DNA of 64,000 nucleotides. It comes from CAVYUC01 sp963783085 (lineage in GTDB: Bacteria; Bacteroidota; Bacteroidia; Bacteroidales; Prolixibacteraceae). A program made the translations under genes and the position numbers. The notes beneath the pieces were generated by a model, which was not told the origin of the DNA, ran no database searches, and was given only the letters and a program-made list of their open reading frames with translations. This document shows, piece by piece, positions 34,122-43,458 of the stretch. How positions within the stretch are numbered: the stretch's first letter is position 1; each line of letters starts with the position of its first letter. The stretch is from contig CAWAMJ010000010.1 of assembly GCA_963783085.1 (NCBI GenBank), positions 186,001 through 250,000 on the forward strand. The letters are read 5' to 3'.

Positions 34122-34835
34122 TCAAACGATTTTTTTCTGCTTCTTTTTACGGTTTATTTTGCCGTAAATGCAGTTTCTGTCGCTGCACCAGTAACATTGG
34201 TATCCTTTTCTGCTTAAATCCTGCCCAATTCCGATAATTCCACTGGCTGATTTTACCGGGTACATCAATGAAGTGCCTGAAAGTTTTATTCCGCAAAATC
34301 CTTCGGGCAATAACTTAAAAAGCTTTTGCTGTTCGGCTACATTCCACTCGCAGTAGCCGGGCGAAAATCGGTCGGAAACATTCATTTCATTTTTATTAAC
34401 ATTCGATTCGAGCCAATCGTGAATCTTTTCCATGGTTCGATCTACAATTAACGACCCAACAACATCTGTTATGTAGCTCATCATTAAATCGCCTTGTTCT
34501 GCCATTTTCCTGGATAAAACCGAAATTTCGTAACCGGCAGTACAAACAAACACAGCAGCGCCGGTGGCACTTTTCAATTGGTTCACCACTATTTTCGCGG
34601 TATGGAGCAATTGTTTCCCAATTTTAATGGTTCGGGTTTGAACGTCGGTATTTACAGAATCGAAAATCACCAGGCCTCCCCTGATGTTGCAGTGTTCCGG
34701 AATTTTCGTCCATATCGTCTCAATCAATTTGGGAAATGGCTCCGGAATGCTATCATCCTCAAAACCCAACAACTCGTTCAAATCGGAAGCTACCAATTCG
34801 AGTTCTTTAAAAGAGTATTGAAATTCTTTGATCAT
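34122..34835 (-). CDS. Stand-alone B12-dependent methionine synthase activation-domain protein
   Basis: A 237-residue protein matching the reactivation domain of cobalamin-dependent methionine synthase. The signature RFSPGYCEWNVAEQQKLFKLL (about 157-177) is followed by LSGTSLMYPVKSASGIIGIG (about 185-204), equivalent to the SAM-binding RxxPGY and TES-type region of MetH. A cysteine-rich end (CYWCSDRNC) follows. In MetH this domain is fused to the catalytic modules; here it is separate, as in several anaerobes. It would reactivate a corrinoid methyltransferase using SAM and an electron donor. No metH is in the window. Confidence 0.82.
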   Translation of the reverse strand: MIKEFQYSFKELELVASDLNELLGFEDDSIPEPFPKLIETIWTKIPEHCNIRGGLVIFDSVNTDVQTRTIKIGKQLLHTAKIVVNQLKSATGAAVFVCTAGYEISVLSRKMAEQGDLMMSYITDVVGSLIVDRTMEKIHDWLESNVNKNEMNVSDRFSPGYCEWNVAEQQKLFKLLPEGFCGIKLSGTSLMYPVKSASGIIGIGQDLSRKGYQCYWCSDRNCIYGKINRKKKQKKIV

Positions 34836-34891
34836 GCCAAAATTTTGATTTGAAATAGTTGGGGAAAGATAAATGATTCGGGATAAATAAT

Positions 34892-34919
34892 AAAGGGAGT
34901 CTTAAATAAAACTCCCTTT
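34892..34919 (-). terminator. Intrinsic terminator of the cyclophilin gene
   Basis: Perfect 9-base arms aaagggagt and actcccttt around a 10-base loop, 18 bases past the cyclophilin stop in its direction of transcription, with a T-rich exit. Confidence 0.8.
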
Positions 34920-34937
34920 CCTTTGATTTGAAGGATT

Positions 34938-35375
34938 TTATTCTTCGGTAATAACTATTTTTTGAATTTTGTCTCCCGCCTTAATATCGTCGATAACATC
35001 CAGTCCTTCAAACACTTTTCCGAAACACGTATGGTGCCTGTCGAGGTGTTTGGTATTTTCGCGATTATGGCAAATAAAAAATTGCGAACCACCGGTATTT
35101 TTACCAGCATGAGCCATTGACAACACGCCGCGATCATGGTATTGGTTTTCGCCTTCGAGTTCACATTTGATGGAGTAGCCGGGTCCTCCGGCGCCGGTGC
35201 CGTCGGGACATCCGCCTTGCACCACAAAATTGGGGATTACACGATGAAAAGTGAGGCCGTCGTAAAAGCCCGATTCTGATAATTTTATAAAATTATCCAC
35301 AGTTTCGGGAGCATCTTGTTCAAAAAATCTCACCTTCATAACCCCTTTTTCGGTATAAATTTCTGCTATTCTCAT
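34938..35375 (-). CDS. Peptidyl-prolyl cis-trans isomerase, cyclophilin type
   Basis: A 145-residue single-domain cyclophilin that speeds proline isomerisation in proteins. Recognised by FHRVIPNFVVQGG (about 40-52), GPGYSIKCE, SMAHAGKNTGGSQFFI (about 86-101) and FGKVFEGLDVID (about 118). There is no signal peptide, so it should be cytoplasmic. Single-gene unit with its own terminator. Confidence 0.95.
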   Translation of the reverse strand: MRIAEIYTEKGVMKVRFFEQDAPETVDNFIKLSESGFYDGLTFHRVIPNFVVQGGCPDGTGAGGPGYSIKCELEGENQYHDRGVLSMAHAGKNTGGSQFFICHNRENTKHLDRHHTCFGKVFEGLDVIDDIKAGDKIQKIVITEE

Positions 35376-35437
35376 TTTCAGTTATTTATTATTTGGCGCA
35401 AAAATAGGAAATTTACACAGATTTCGTAATTTGTTTG

Positions 35438-35468
35438 TTGTTCTGTAATTGTGAGATTAATATCTTTA
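35438..35468 (+). promoter_or_regulatory. Bacteroidota-type promoter of the TIM-barrel gene
   Basis: TTG at 35438-35440, a 20-base spacer, then TATCTTTA at 35461-35468 match the Bacteroidota pattern TTTG-N19..21-TAnnTTTG with one change. The start codon follows at 35494. Confidence 0.5.
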
Positions 35469-35493
35469 GCAAGTTTTTCTAAACCATTTTGAA

Positions 35494-36393
35494 ATGAAAG
35501 TATCAAAACTTACCAGAAAAGAATTTTTGCGGAATTCCGCGCTGCTTGCCGGTGCAGCAGTCTTACCAGGTTCATTGTACGCATCGCTGAAAAGCAAACC
35601 GGGCGAAAAAATGAAACTCGGCCTTGTAACTTATTTGTGGGCAAAAGATTGGGAAATCCCCACAATAATAAAAAATTGTACACAGGCAAATATACCGGGA
35701 GTTGAACTTCGGGTTGAACATGCCCACGGCGTGACGCTCGATTTAAATAAGGCCGAACGAAAAGAAGTAAAAAAACGCTTTGCCGATAGTCCGGTAGAAA
35801 TTGTTGGAATGGGCACAAACGAACAATATGACTGGCCGGAACCGACGCGTTTAAAAGAATCAATTGAAACCACGAAAAAATGGCTTCAGTTAAGTAAAGA
35901 CATTGGTGGCTCGGGAGTGAAGGTGAAGCCAAATCAGTTTCGTGAGGGAATTCCACATGAAAAAACACTGGAACAAATCGGGAACGCGTTGAACGAATTG
36001 GGAAAATATGCGCTTGATATGGGACAGCAAATCAGACTGGAGGTTCACGGAAACGAAACGCAGCAATTGCCGAACATTAAAGCAATTATGGATTACGTGC
36101 ATAATAATGGTTCAACCGTATGCTGGAACTCCAACGATCAGGATTTGGATGGCGGCGGATTGGAATATAATTTTAACCTGGTTAAAGATAAATTTGGCGA
36201 TATCTGCCATGTCAGGGAATTAAATATCGGCGATTATCCATATCAAAAATTAATGGATATGTTTGTAGCCATCGATTATCCGGGATGGATTCTGCTGGAA
36301 TGTCGCACCGATCCGCAGGACAAAGTTGCGGCGTTAAAGGAACAGCGGGCGGTTTGGGAAAAAATGATTGCCAGCGCCCAGTCGAGGGTCTAA
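35494..36393 (+). CDS. Exported sugar isomerase/epimerase-like TIM-barrel protein
   Basis: A 299-residue protein with a Tat/Sec-like leader (RKEFLRNSALLAGAAVLPG; single arginine-lysine rather than RR) and a xylose-isomerase-like TIM barrel. Barrel-end residues plausible for metal or sugar binding are ELRVEH (about 69-74), VKVKPNQ (about 148), LEVHGNE (about 184-190), WNSNDQD (about 209) and a late LLECRTDP (about 267). Family members act on sugars or sugar phosphates; exported forms are common in Bacteroidota polysaccharide metabolism. It lies just before tRNA-Thr and the SusC/D locus, but a terminator separates them. Confidence 0.8.
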   Translation: MKVSKLTRKEFLRNSALLAGAAVLPGSLYASLKSKPGEKMKLGLVTYLWAKDWEIPTIIKNCTQANIPGVELRVEHAHGVTLDLNKAERKEVKKRFADSPVEIVGMGTNEQYDWPEPTRLKESIETTKKWLQLSKDIGGSGVKVKPNQFREGIPHEKTLEQIGNALNELGKYALDMGQQIRLEVHGNETQQLPNIKAIMDYVHNNGSTVCWNSNDQDLDGGGLEYNFNLVKDKFGDICHVRELNIGDYPYQKLMDMFVAIDYPGWILLECRTDPQDKVAALKEQRAVWEKMIASAQSRV

Positions 36394-36402
36394 GGAATAA
36401 AA

Positions 36403-36475
36403 GCCACTTTAGCTCAGCTGGTAGAGCAGCTCATTCGTAATGAGCAGGTCGCGGGTTCGAGTCCCGTGAGTGGCT
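36403..36475 (+). tRNA. tRNA-Thr (anticodon CGU)
   Basis: A 73-base cloverleaf. Acceptor arms gccactt and gagtggc pair (one G-T). The D arm is gctc...gagc, the anticodon stem gctca/tgagc has loop ttcgtaa with anticodon cgt at 36436-36438 (reads ACG, threonine). The T arm is gcggg ttcgagt cccgt. CCA is not encoded. Confidence 0.95.
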
Positions 36476-36798
36476 CAGAATTGACAATTGAAATTAATGA
36501 AAATGCTTGAAATCAATGAGTTTCAGGCATTTTTGTTTTTATGCATAAAGAGTAAAAAGCAGTCTTTCAGACAATACTAACTTTTCGTGTTCCATCACAA
36601 AAAAAAATCGAATGATGAAATGAAGCCAAAATTTTTTGGATATTAAAGTATATCGGATATAAAAAAATGGGAATGAAATACCTTTATTTCTCAAAAAATT
36701 AAATAATTTGCAGATGACATAGACTGATCAAAAAGGGAAGTGACATCTCCCTTTCAAAATAAATTAAACTAAAGTTTAACAAAAAAACATCCAAATTT
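36476..36798. other. Intergenic region before susC
   Basis: About 320 bases between the tRNA and susC. It begins with a terminator hairpin (36500-36533) and ends with two leader hairpins before susC: aaaggga/tcccttt at 36732-36754 and ttaaact/agtttaa at 36764-36779. AT-rich in between, with no gene seen. The promoter for the SusC/D locus should lie here; no anti-sigma or sigma gene accompanies it. Confidence 0.6.
36500..36533 (+). terminator. Intrinsic terminator after tRNA-Thr
   Basis: Thirteen-base arms at 36500-36512 and 36521-36533 with one G-T pair and an 8-base loop, followed by a T-rich run (ttttgttttt). Confidence 0.8.
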
Positions 36799-39700
36799 AT
36801 GAAATTGAAACGAATAGATGTGCCCCCATTTAAGGGCAAGAGGCTGAAAAAGCTTTTAATCATTTTGAAACTGACCGGATTTCTCGTTCTAATCCTTACT
36901 TTGCAATCCACCGCTTCGGGTTGGTCGGAATCATCAAACTTATCAATGCAACAAGTTTCGGTATCGGGAACTGTCGTCGACGACCTCGGAAATCCTCTGC
37001 CGGGTGTAACGGTTGTGGTTAAGGGCACTACAAATGGAACGGTTACCGACTCCGACGGGGCTTATACGCTCCGTAATATTCCTGAAAATGCAACCCTTGT
37101 ATTTTCATTTGTTGGTATGAAGAGCCAGGAGGTGGAAACAGGAAGTCAAACGCGGATAGATGTGAAGTTACAAGCCGATGTTATCGGTCTTGAGGAAGTT
37201 GTTGCAATCGGATATGGCGTAGCAAAGAAATCTGATTTAACAGGAGCTATTACACAGGTTAAAGCTGATGAATTGCAAAAATTTACACCAACCAACGTAA
37301 GTGATTTGTTGAGAACAACCGTTCCAGGTTTGAATGTCGGTTATTCAACATCTGCAAAAGGAAACAGTTCGTTTGAGATTCGGGGCGAGACCACTTTAAC
37401 AGCAGGAGCAAGTCCGTTAATTGTTCTTGACGGCGTTATTTACAATGGAGACATTTCTGACATCAATCCGAATGATATCGAGCGATTAGATGTTCTTAAA
37501 GATGCGAGTTCAGCGGCAGTTTATGGTTCGCGGGCAACCAATGGAGTAATCGTGATAACTACTAAACGCGGTACCGGTGATGAACCTACTGTTACCTTCG
37601 ATGGAAGTGTGGGCCTGGCAACTGCTGCGAACCGGGTGCGTCCATATGATGCAGAAGGTTTTATACAATGGCGGTCCGATATGTTTAAATCGGTTTTTTC
37701 AGCTACTGTACCGTCTGATCTTTGGAGCCCGTTTGACGATCCAAGAACAATTGATCCACAATATCTTGATGAATGGCTGGCTTACCACAGCACCGATGAA
37801 GCCAACATGGTGGACGCCTGGCTTGCCGGATTACGAATGACAGGCACCGAAATAGAAGATTATAAAGCAGGTATAACGCGTGATTGGGAAAATGATATTT
37901 TTCATAATGGGTTACGACAGGATTATAACCTAAGCCTTTCGGGAAGAAAACCTTTGTTCACCTATTACTGGTCACTTGGATATATGGATAATAAGGCATT
38001 AACGATTGGTGACGAATTCTCAACCATAAGATCGCGGGTGAATCTGGAAGGACAGGCTGCAAAATTTCTTAAAGTTGGCTTGAACGCACAATTTTCATAT
38101 CGCAATGAAAGCTCGGTCCCAGCGGCGGCGGGGCAGTATCAAGACCTGACGCCCTACAGTTTATATTACGCGGATGACAGCGATCAGCTCCGTTTGTTTC
38201 CAAACGATGATATTCAGGCGCGGCATCCTTTGCTGGAACGTACATACCGTGAGCGTGAAAGGGAATATTATACGTTTTTTCCAAAAATATATTCGATTTT
38301 GGACTTACCGTTTGGAATAACCTATACCATGAATTTTACCACGCGTATCGTATTTTTTCACAATTACATCCATAATTCGTCTGAACATCCTGAATGGGGA
38401 TTATTTGGCGGATCTGCTTCACGGGATAACAGCATCAGCCGCGAATGGCAAATAGATAATATAATTAACTGGAACCGAACGTTCTTTGATGTACATAAAT
38501 TTGCTGTGACTCTTCTTGCCAATGCTGAAAAAAGCAGGTATAATTCAGATGGTATGGACAATCGCTATTTTTCACCCAATGATGTGTTGGGATACCATGA
38601 TATGACCACCGGAACACTTCCGGTACTTTCCACCGACGATGATGTTGAAACGGCTGACGCATTGATGGCCAGGTTAAATTATGAATACAAGAATAAATAT
38701 TTGCTTACACTTTCCGTCCGGCGGGATGGATCATCGTTGTTTGGATATTCCAATCCAAGGGCAATATTTCCTGCAGCAGCACTTGGTTGGGTTTTGACAG
38801 AAGAGGACTTTTTCAAATCCGGTTTTGTGAATTATCTGAAATTGCGTTTATCATGGGGTATAAATGGAAATAGGGCGATAGCAAATTATGCAGCTCTGTC
38901 CAGGATTTTATCGGGAAAAGCATTAAATGCCGATCAAAGTGGCGCAGCTTACACCATTCCTACACTCGTTATCAATACCATGGAAAATAAAAATTTGAAA
39001 TGGGAACAAACACAAGCTTTCAATGTTGGACTGGATTTTAATATGTTTGAAGGGATCTTGTCCGGTTCAATAGAAGGTTATGATATGTCGACAACCGATG
39101 TTTTGGTGAACCGGGAACTACCAACAATTACAGGCTATGACAGGGTATATGCCAACCTTGGTGAAGTAGTTAATAAAGGTTTGGAAATTACCCTCAACAG
39201 CGTAAATATAAAACGGCAGAATTTTGAGTGGCGCACAAATTTTATCTTTTCTCTTAACCGAAATAAAATCGTTTCCATTACCGGGGAAAAATTTGACGTT
39301 TATGATGAAAACGGAAATGTCACCGGTCAGAAAGAACCCGATGATATCACTAATAACTGGTTTATCGGCGAATCGAAAGATGTAATCTGGGACTATAAAA
39401 TTCTCGGCACCTGGAAAGTAGGACGGGAAGAAGAAGCTGCAAAATGGAGCCAGGCACCTGGCGATTTCCATCTCGAAGATGTAAATAATGATGGACTTTT
39501 GACAGATGAAGATAAACAATTTTTGGGTTATCAGTCTCCGAGGTACCGCTGGACAATGACAAACAGTTTTAATATTTACAGAAATTTTGAAGCATCTTTT
39601 GTAATGTATTCACTGTGGGGGCAGATGTCTGTATTTGATCAGGCAAAACATGACAATCATATTGAAGACCGAAGAAATACATGGAAAATTCCCTATTGGA

Positions 39701-39984
39701 CTCCCGAAAATCAACGCGACGATTATGCACGGTTACGTTCCGCTCCTGCAAATGGTGTTAGCTACAGTACATGGTTTGACAGGTCATATGTCCGTCTGGA
39801 AAATGTAGCTGTTGCATATCGGTTACCTCCTGCATTTTTAAACCGTACTTTTATTGAATCATGCAGGTTATATGTGAATGTCAGAAATGCCGGTTTATGG
39901 GCGCCCACATGGAAATTTGGAGATCCTGAGGATGGAACCCGTTCTCAACGGATTTTTTCACTAGGATTAAACATGACCATTTAA
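36799..39984 (+). CDS. SusC/RagA-type TonB-dependent outer membrane transporter
   Basis: A 1061-residue outer membrane importer for oligosaccharides that works under a SusD-type lid. After a signal/anchor region (about 18-42) comes a carboxypeptidase-regulatory-like domain (VSGTVVDDLGNPLPGVTVVVKGT, about 54-76). A TonB-box-like LEEVVAIGYG (about 132-141) and plug follow (DASSAAVYGSRATNGVIVITTKRG, about 235-258), then a long beta-barrel to the C-terminus. There is no N-terminal STN domain, so direct signalling to an anti-sigma factor is unlikely. It is followed 28 bases later by SusD. Confidence 0.95.
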   Translation: MKLKRIDVPPFKGKRLKKLLIILKLTGFLVLILTLQSTASGWSESSNLSMQQVSVSGTVVDDLGNPLPGVTVVVKGTTNGTVTDSDGAYTLRNIPENATLVFSFVGMKSQEVETGSQTRIDVKLQADVIGLEEVVAIGYGVAKKSDLTGAITQVKADELQKFTPTNVSDLLRTTVPGLNVGYSTSAKGNSSFEIRGETTLTAGASPLIVLDGVIYNGDISDINPNDIERLDVLKDASSAAVYGSRATNGVIVITTKRGTGDEPTVTFDGSVGLATAANRVRPYDAEGFIQWRSDMFKSVFSATVPSDLWSPFDDPRTIDPQYLDEWLAYHSTDEANMVDAWLAGLRMTGTEIEDYKAGITRDWENDIFHNGLRQDYNLSLSGRKPLFTYYWSLGYMDNKALTIGDEFSTIRSRVNLEGQAAKFLKVGLNAQFSYRNESSVPAAAGQYQDLTPYSLYYADDSDQLRLFPNDDIQARHPLLERTYREREREYYTFFPKIYSILDLPFGITYTMNFTTRIVFFHNYIHNSSEHPEWGLFGGSASRDNSISREWQIDNIINWNRTFFDVHKFAVTLLANAEKSRYNSDGMDNRYFSPNDVLGYHDMTTGTLPVLSTDDDVETADALMARLNYEYKNKYLLTLSVRRDGSSLFGYSNPRAIFPAAALGWVLTEEDFFKSGFVNYLKLRLSWGINGNRAIANYAALSRILSGKALNADQSGAAYTIPTLVINTMENKNLKWEQTQAFNVGLDFNMFEGILSGSIEGYDMSTTDVLVNRELPTITGYDRVYANLGEVVNKGLEITLNSVNIKRQNFEWRTNFIFSLNRNKIVSITGEKFDVYDENGNVTGQKEPDDITNNWFIGESKDVIWDYKILGTWKVGREEEAAKWSQAPGDFHLEDVNNDGLLTDEDKQFLGYQSPRYRWTMTNSFNIYRNFEASFVMYSLWGQMSVFDQAKHDNHIEDRRNTWKIPYWTPENQRDDYARLRSAPANGVSYSTWFDRSYVRLENVAVAYRLPPAFLNRTFIESCRLYVNVRNAGLWAPTWKFGDPEDGTRSQRIFSLGLNMTI

Positions 39985-40012
39985 TACATAAACACAAATT
40001 AAAATTGAGGAT

Positions 40013-41878
40013 ATGAAAAATATAAAACAATATATTATCAGCTTGAGTGTATTGATTATTTTGGCGATGACAAACTCATGTAAAGAAAGTTTTCTGGAAC
40101 CTGAACCATTATCGTTTTACGCGCCGGAAAATGTATTAATCGATGAAGAAGGTTTGCAGGCAGTGCTGGATAAAGCCTTGTCCAATTTAAGGGACGAAAT
40201 ATGTACGGATCAGTCGCCGTTTCTGACCAACATGAAATATTCCGACGTAGCCGTCGACGGTTCAACAGATAAAGCAACGCCCTGGCAGGATTTAAACAAA
40301 CAAATGATGCCTGACGGGGAAAATTTTCACAATGCATATACAAAGATTGGTTGGTATTGGGATGAATCATACAAAATCATTAAAGACTGCAATACGGTGA
40401 TTAACCGTATCGGTGAAGCGGAATTTTCTTCAGAAGCGTCTAAAAACACATTGCTTGGCGGGGCTTATTTTTTGAGAGCGTATCATTATTATGAAAAAAC
40501 GCTGCAATATGGCGATGTTCCCTTGGTACTGGAAGAAGTAAAAGAACCCAGAGTTGACTTTTATACCACCACAAAAGAATCTATCTGGAAAAAGATGGTA
40601 AAGGATCTGGAATTTGCAGTACAGAATGTTCCGGAAGCCAGCCAGGTCGCCAAAGGCCAGGTTACGAAAGCAGCCTGTAAGCACCTACTGGCTAAATACT
40701 ATCTTTTAGAAGGAAGATTTGATGATGCTATCCAGCAAACTTCTGATATTATCAATGGTGGAGTACATCACTTAATGACCGAACGTTTTGGTGTGGATAA
40801 AGATAATCCGGATAAAGATATAATATGGGATTTGTTCCGTATTGAAAATAAAAGTATTGGTGAAAATACCGAAGGATTATTAATGGCGATTGATCGATAT
40901 GGTATGGATGGAAATACAAGCGGTGTGCAAACGATGCGTAATGTTGTACCAAATTACGGTCAGACCGGAATAATCAAAACACCAAACGGCGCCAATGGTA
41001 TGACAGACAAAGCAGGTGTGGAAATTGGGTTGGTTGAACAATATGGAAGAGGCGTGGCAAGAATTCGCCCTTCCGGATATTCAATGTACACAATTTGGAA
41101 TGAAAATGGAGAAACAGATTGGTCTGATTACCGTCATCGGAAAGATAACGGAAACTGGATAACCATGGAAATGTTGCTGTACAATAATCCTGCCTTGAAA
41201 GATCAAAATGAATGGTATGGAAAGCATCTTCAGCTATACAGCGACAACGGTATATTATTATGCCTGGATACGATTCGGTCCTGGTTCCAATGGCCGCACT
41301 ACAAAGTTTGGGTTCCTGATCCTGACAGAGTTCAACCTCAGGGAGGACCTGGTGACTGGTACGTATACAGGTTGGCAGAAACTTATTTGCTGCGGGCCGA
41401 AGCATATACGTGGAAAGGGGAATGGCAGAAAGCTGCCGATGATATCAATACGATCCGGCAAAGAGCAAATGCACAGTATATGTACACTTCAGCCGATTTA
41501 CAGCAACAAGGAATAAATGCTGTGCTTGATGAACGTAATCGTGAACTGTACCTGGAGGAACCTCGAAAGGTTGAATTAACGCGTATTGCGATTATTTTCG
41601 CCAGAACCGGACTTCCATGTTACAATGGAAAAACCTATGCCATGGAGAATATTTCACAAGACAATTTCTGGTACGACAGGGTAAATGAGAAGAGCGACTT
41701 GTACAATAAAAATGTACCTACTAAATATGGTAATTATTTCACTTGTTCTCCTTATCACATATTTTGGCCCATCCCATCATACGCCATTAATTCAAACACA
41801 GGTGGTGTAATAAATCAAAATGAAGGTTACCCGGGAACCGAAAGAAATGTTCCTCCTCTTGTTTATGAAGGAGAATAG
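40013..41878 (+). CDS. SusD/RagB-type glycan-binding lipoprotein
   Basis: A 621-residue surface lipoprotein that caps the SusC barrel and captures glycan. The signal ends at the lipobox TNSC (C23). TPR-like alpha-helical repeats include YKIIKDCNTVINRI (about 121), LLGGAYFLRAYHYY (about 145) and RLAETYLLRAEAY (about 451), with the usual NTIRQRANAQY region and a C-terminal DERNRELYLEEPRKVELTR. It is somewhat longer than most SusDs because of inserts. A terminator hairpin follows. Confidence 0.94.
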   Translation: MKNIKQYIISLSVLIILAMTNSCKESFLEPEPLSFYAPENVLIDEEGLQAVLDKALSNLRDEICTDQSPFLTNMKYSDVAVDGSTDKATPWQDLNKQMMPDGENFHNAYTKIGWYWDESYKIIKDCNTVINRIGEAEFSSEASKNTLLGGAYFLRAYHYYEKTLQYGDVPLVLEEVKEPRVDFYTTTKESIWKKMVKDLEFAVQNVPEASQVAKGQVTKAACKHLLAKYYLLEGRFDDAIQQTSDIINGGVHHLMTERFGVDKDNPDKDIIWDLFRIENKSIGENTEGLLMAIDRYGMDGNTSGVQTMRNVVPNYGQTGIIKTPNGANGMTDKAGVEIGLVEQYGRGVARIRPSGYSMYTIWNENGETDWSDYRHRKDNGNWITMEMLLYNNPALKDQNEWYGKHLQLYSDNGILLCLDTIRSWFQWPHYKVWVPDPDRVQPQGGPGDWYVYRLAETYLLRAEAYTWKGEWQKAADDINTIRQRANAQYMYTSADLQQQGINAVLDERNRELYLEEPRKVELTRIAIIFARTGLPCYNGKTYAMENISQDNFWYDRVNEKSDLYNKNVPTKYGNYFTCSPYHIFWPIPSYAINSNTGGVINQNEGYPGTERNVPPLVYEGE

Positions 41879-41899
41879 TTTTTAGGTTAGTTGATCAAT

Positions 41900-41928
41900 A
41901 CTGCGCAGTTATATTTAAGCTGCGCGGT
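41900..41928 (+). terminator. Hairpin terminator after susD
   Basis: Eleven-base arms at 41900-41910 and 41918-41928 with two G-T pairs and a 7-base loop; a short T run follows. The sulfatase genes downstream may therefore be transcribed at a lower level or from their own promoter. Confidence 0.65.
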
Positions 41929-41971
41929 TTGATTCCATCTGCCTGAGTTAACATCAAGTTTTAATGATGAT

Positions 41972-43366
41972 ATGAAAATACAACGTAGTTTTCTATTAAT
42001 TAATGCTTTTATCTGCATCTTTTTTGTTTTATCTGTTGGCATGGCGGACGCACAGCAAAAAAGCGAATCCAATGTAATCATGATTACATGCCACGATATT
42101 GGACAGCATTTAAATTGTTATGGAGTAAATAGCGTAAGAACCCCTTCAATTGATAAATTGGCAGAACGAGGGGTTATTTTCCGAAATGCATTTTCAACTT
42201 CCGGCGTTTGCTCTCCTGGTCGGGGGAGCCTTCATACAGGGCGATACCCGCAATCCAACGGATTAATGGGATTGACACATGCTCCCTGGTGGTGGCAATT
42301 AAATGAGGATGAGAAACACACCGCAAACATTTTGTCAGAATATGGGTATGAAACATATTTGGTTGGATTCAACCATATTGATCCGGCCGATCCGCAACGG
42401 CTGGGCTATCAGTTTGTGCCGGAGTTACAATCGGGAGGAGAGGAAGGAATCGCTCAAACAGCTATCGATGTTATAAACCAGTTGGAATCGATATCCAATC
42501 CGGTATTTCTGAAAGTAGGTTTTCATCTGGTGCATCGTCCGTTTACACACGGCGTAGATTCAGTAAATGGCATTTTTGTTCCACCCTACCTGGCGAATAC
42601 GAAAGTTATGCGAAAAGATTTGGCTGAATATCAGGCCCAGATTCATTATTTTGATGAACTCGTCGGGAAGATAACCGAGGCGCTGAGAAATAATGTGGAA
42701 GCTGACAATACGTTACTGGTTTTTACATCTGATCACGGAATACCCTATCCCGGAGCAAAATGGACAGCGCGCCGGGCAGGCATTCAGGTACCTTTCATTT
42801 TTTATATGCCGGGTACTGTTTTTTCAGGTGGAAAACAAATAAACGATTTGTTTAGCAACGTCGATTTTTTACCAACCTTACTTTCGTTTCTTGGTCATCA
42901 AATTCCTGAAAATATGCAGGGAATGGATTTTTATCCCTTTTTATCAGGAAAAATTCCAAAGGGGCCACGCGAATATGTGTTTGCACAATATACAACAGAC
43001 ATGAAGCGAGATAATGTTTCGCGGAGTATACTTACTGATAAGTATCAGCTTATACGGTTTTTCGATCAGGGTCGATCGGTTAAATGGCCTGTTGACGGTG
43101 ATCCACAGGAATTTGCCAATCATGTTGTGCGGGAAAAATCTGTAGCTCCCCGTCCTTTTGCACAACTTTTTGATATCGAAAGCGATCCATTTGAAATTAA
43201 CGATCTAAGCGAACACGAGGATTTACAAAAAGTGAAGGATGAACTTTCTGAAAAGTTGCTCGAATGGATGAAGGAAGTGGATGATCCGTTATTGAAAGGC
43301 CCCCAGCGGACGCCTTACTATGACAAAGCGATGAAAGATTTCACCGGAAGCGCTCCCGATAAGTAA
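41972..43366 (+). CDS. S1-family sulfatase 1
   Basis: A 464-residue exported sulfatase (signal peptide about 1-28). The formylglycine motif is C80-S-P-G-R84 followed by GSLHTGR, so C80 should be converted by a maturase or FGE. Metal-site residues are HD at 41-42 and the late TSDHG (about 253). The overall pattern resembles heparan N-sulfatase-like members of family S1; the exact subfamily is not certain. It should remove sulfate from a glycan imported by the adjacent SusC/D pair. Confidence 0.9.
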   Translation: MKIQRSFLLINAFICIFFVLSVGMADAQQKSESNVIMITCHDIGQHLNCYGVNSVRTPSIDKLAERGVIFRNAFSTSGVCSPGRGSLHTGRYPQSNGLMGLTHAPWWWQLNEDEKHTANILSEYGYETYLVGFNHIDPADPQRLGYQFVPELQSGGEEGIAQTAIDVINQLESISNPVFLKVGFHLVHRPFTHGVDSVNGIFVPPYLANTKVMRKDLAEYQAQIHYFDELVGKITEALRNNVEADNTLLVFTSDHGIPYPGAKWTARRAGIQVPFIFYMPGTVFSGGKQINDLFSNVDFLPTLLSFLGHQIPENMQGMDFYPFLSGKIPKGPREYVFAQYTTDMKRDNVSRSILTDKYQLIRFFDQGRSVKWPVDGDPQEFANHVVREKSVAPRPFAQLFDIESDPFEINDLSEHEDLQKVKDELSEKLLEWMKEVDDPLLKGPQRTPYYDKAMKDFTGSAPDK

Positions 43367-43458
43367 TTCGTCATGAAAAAATAATTTAATATGTTTATAT
43401 TTAAAACAAATTCAATTTGTGCGATATTAAGATTTAAAAATAATAAACCTCGTTACCA

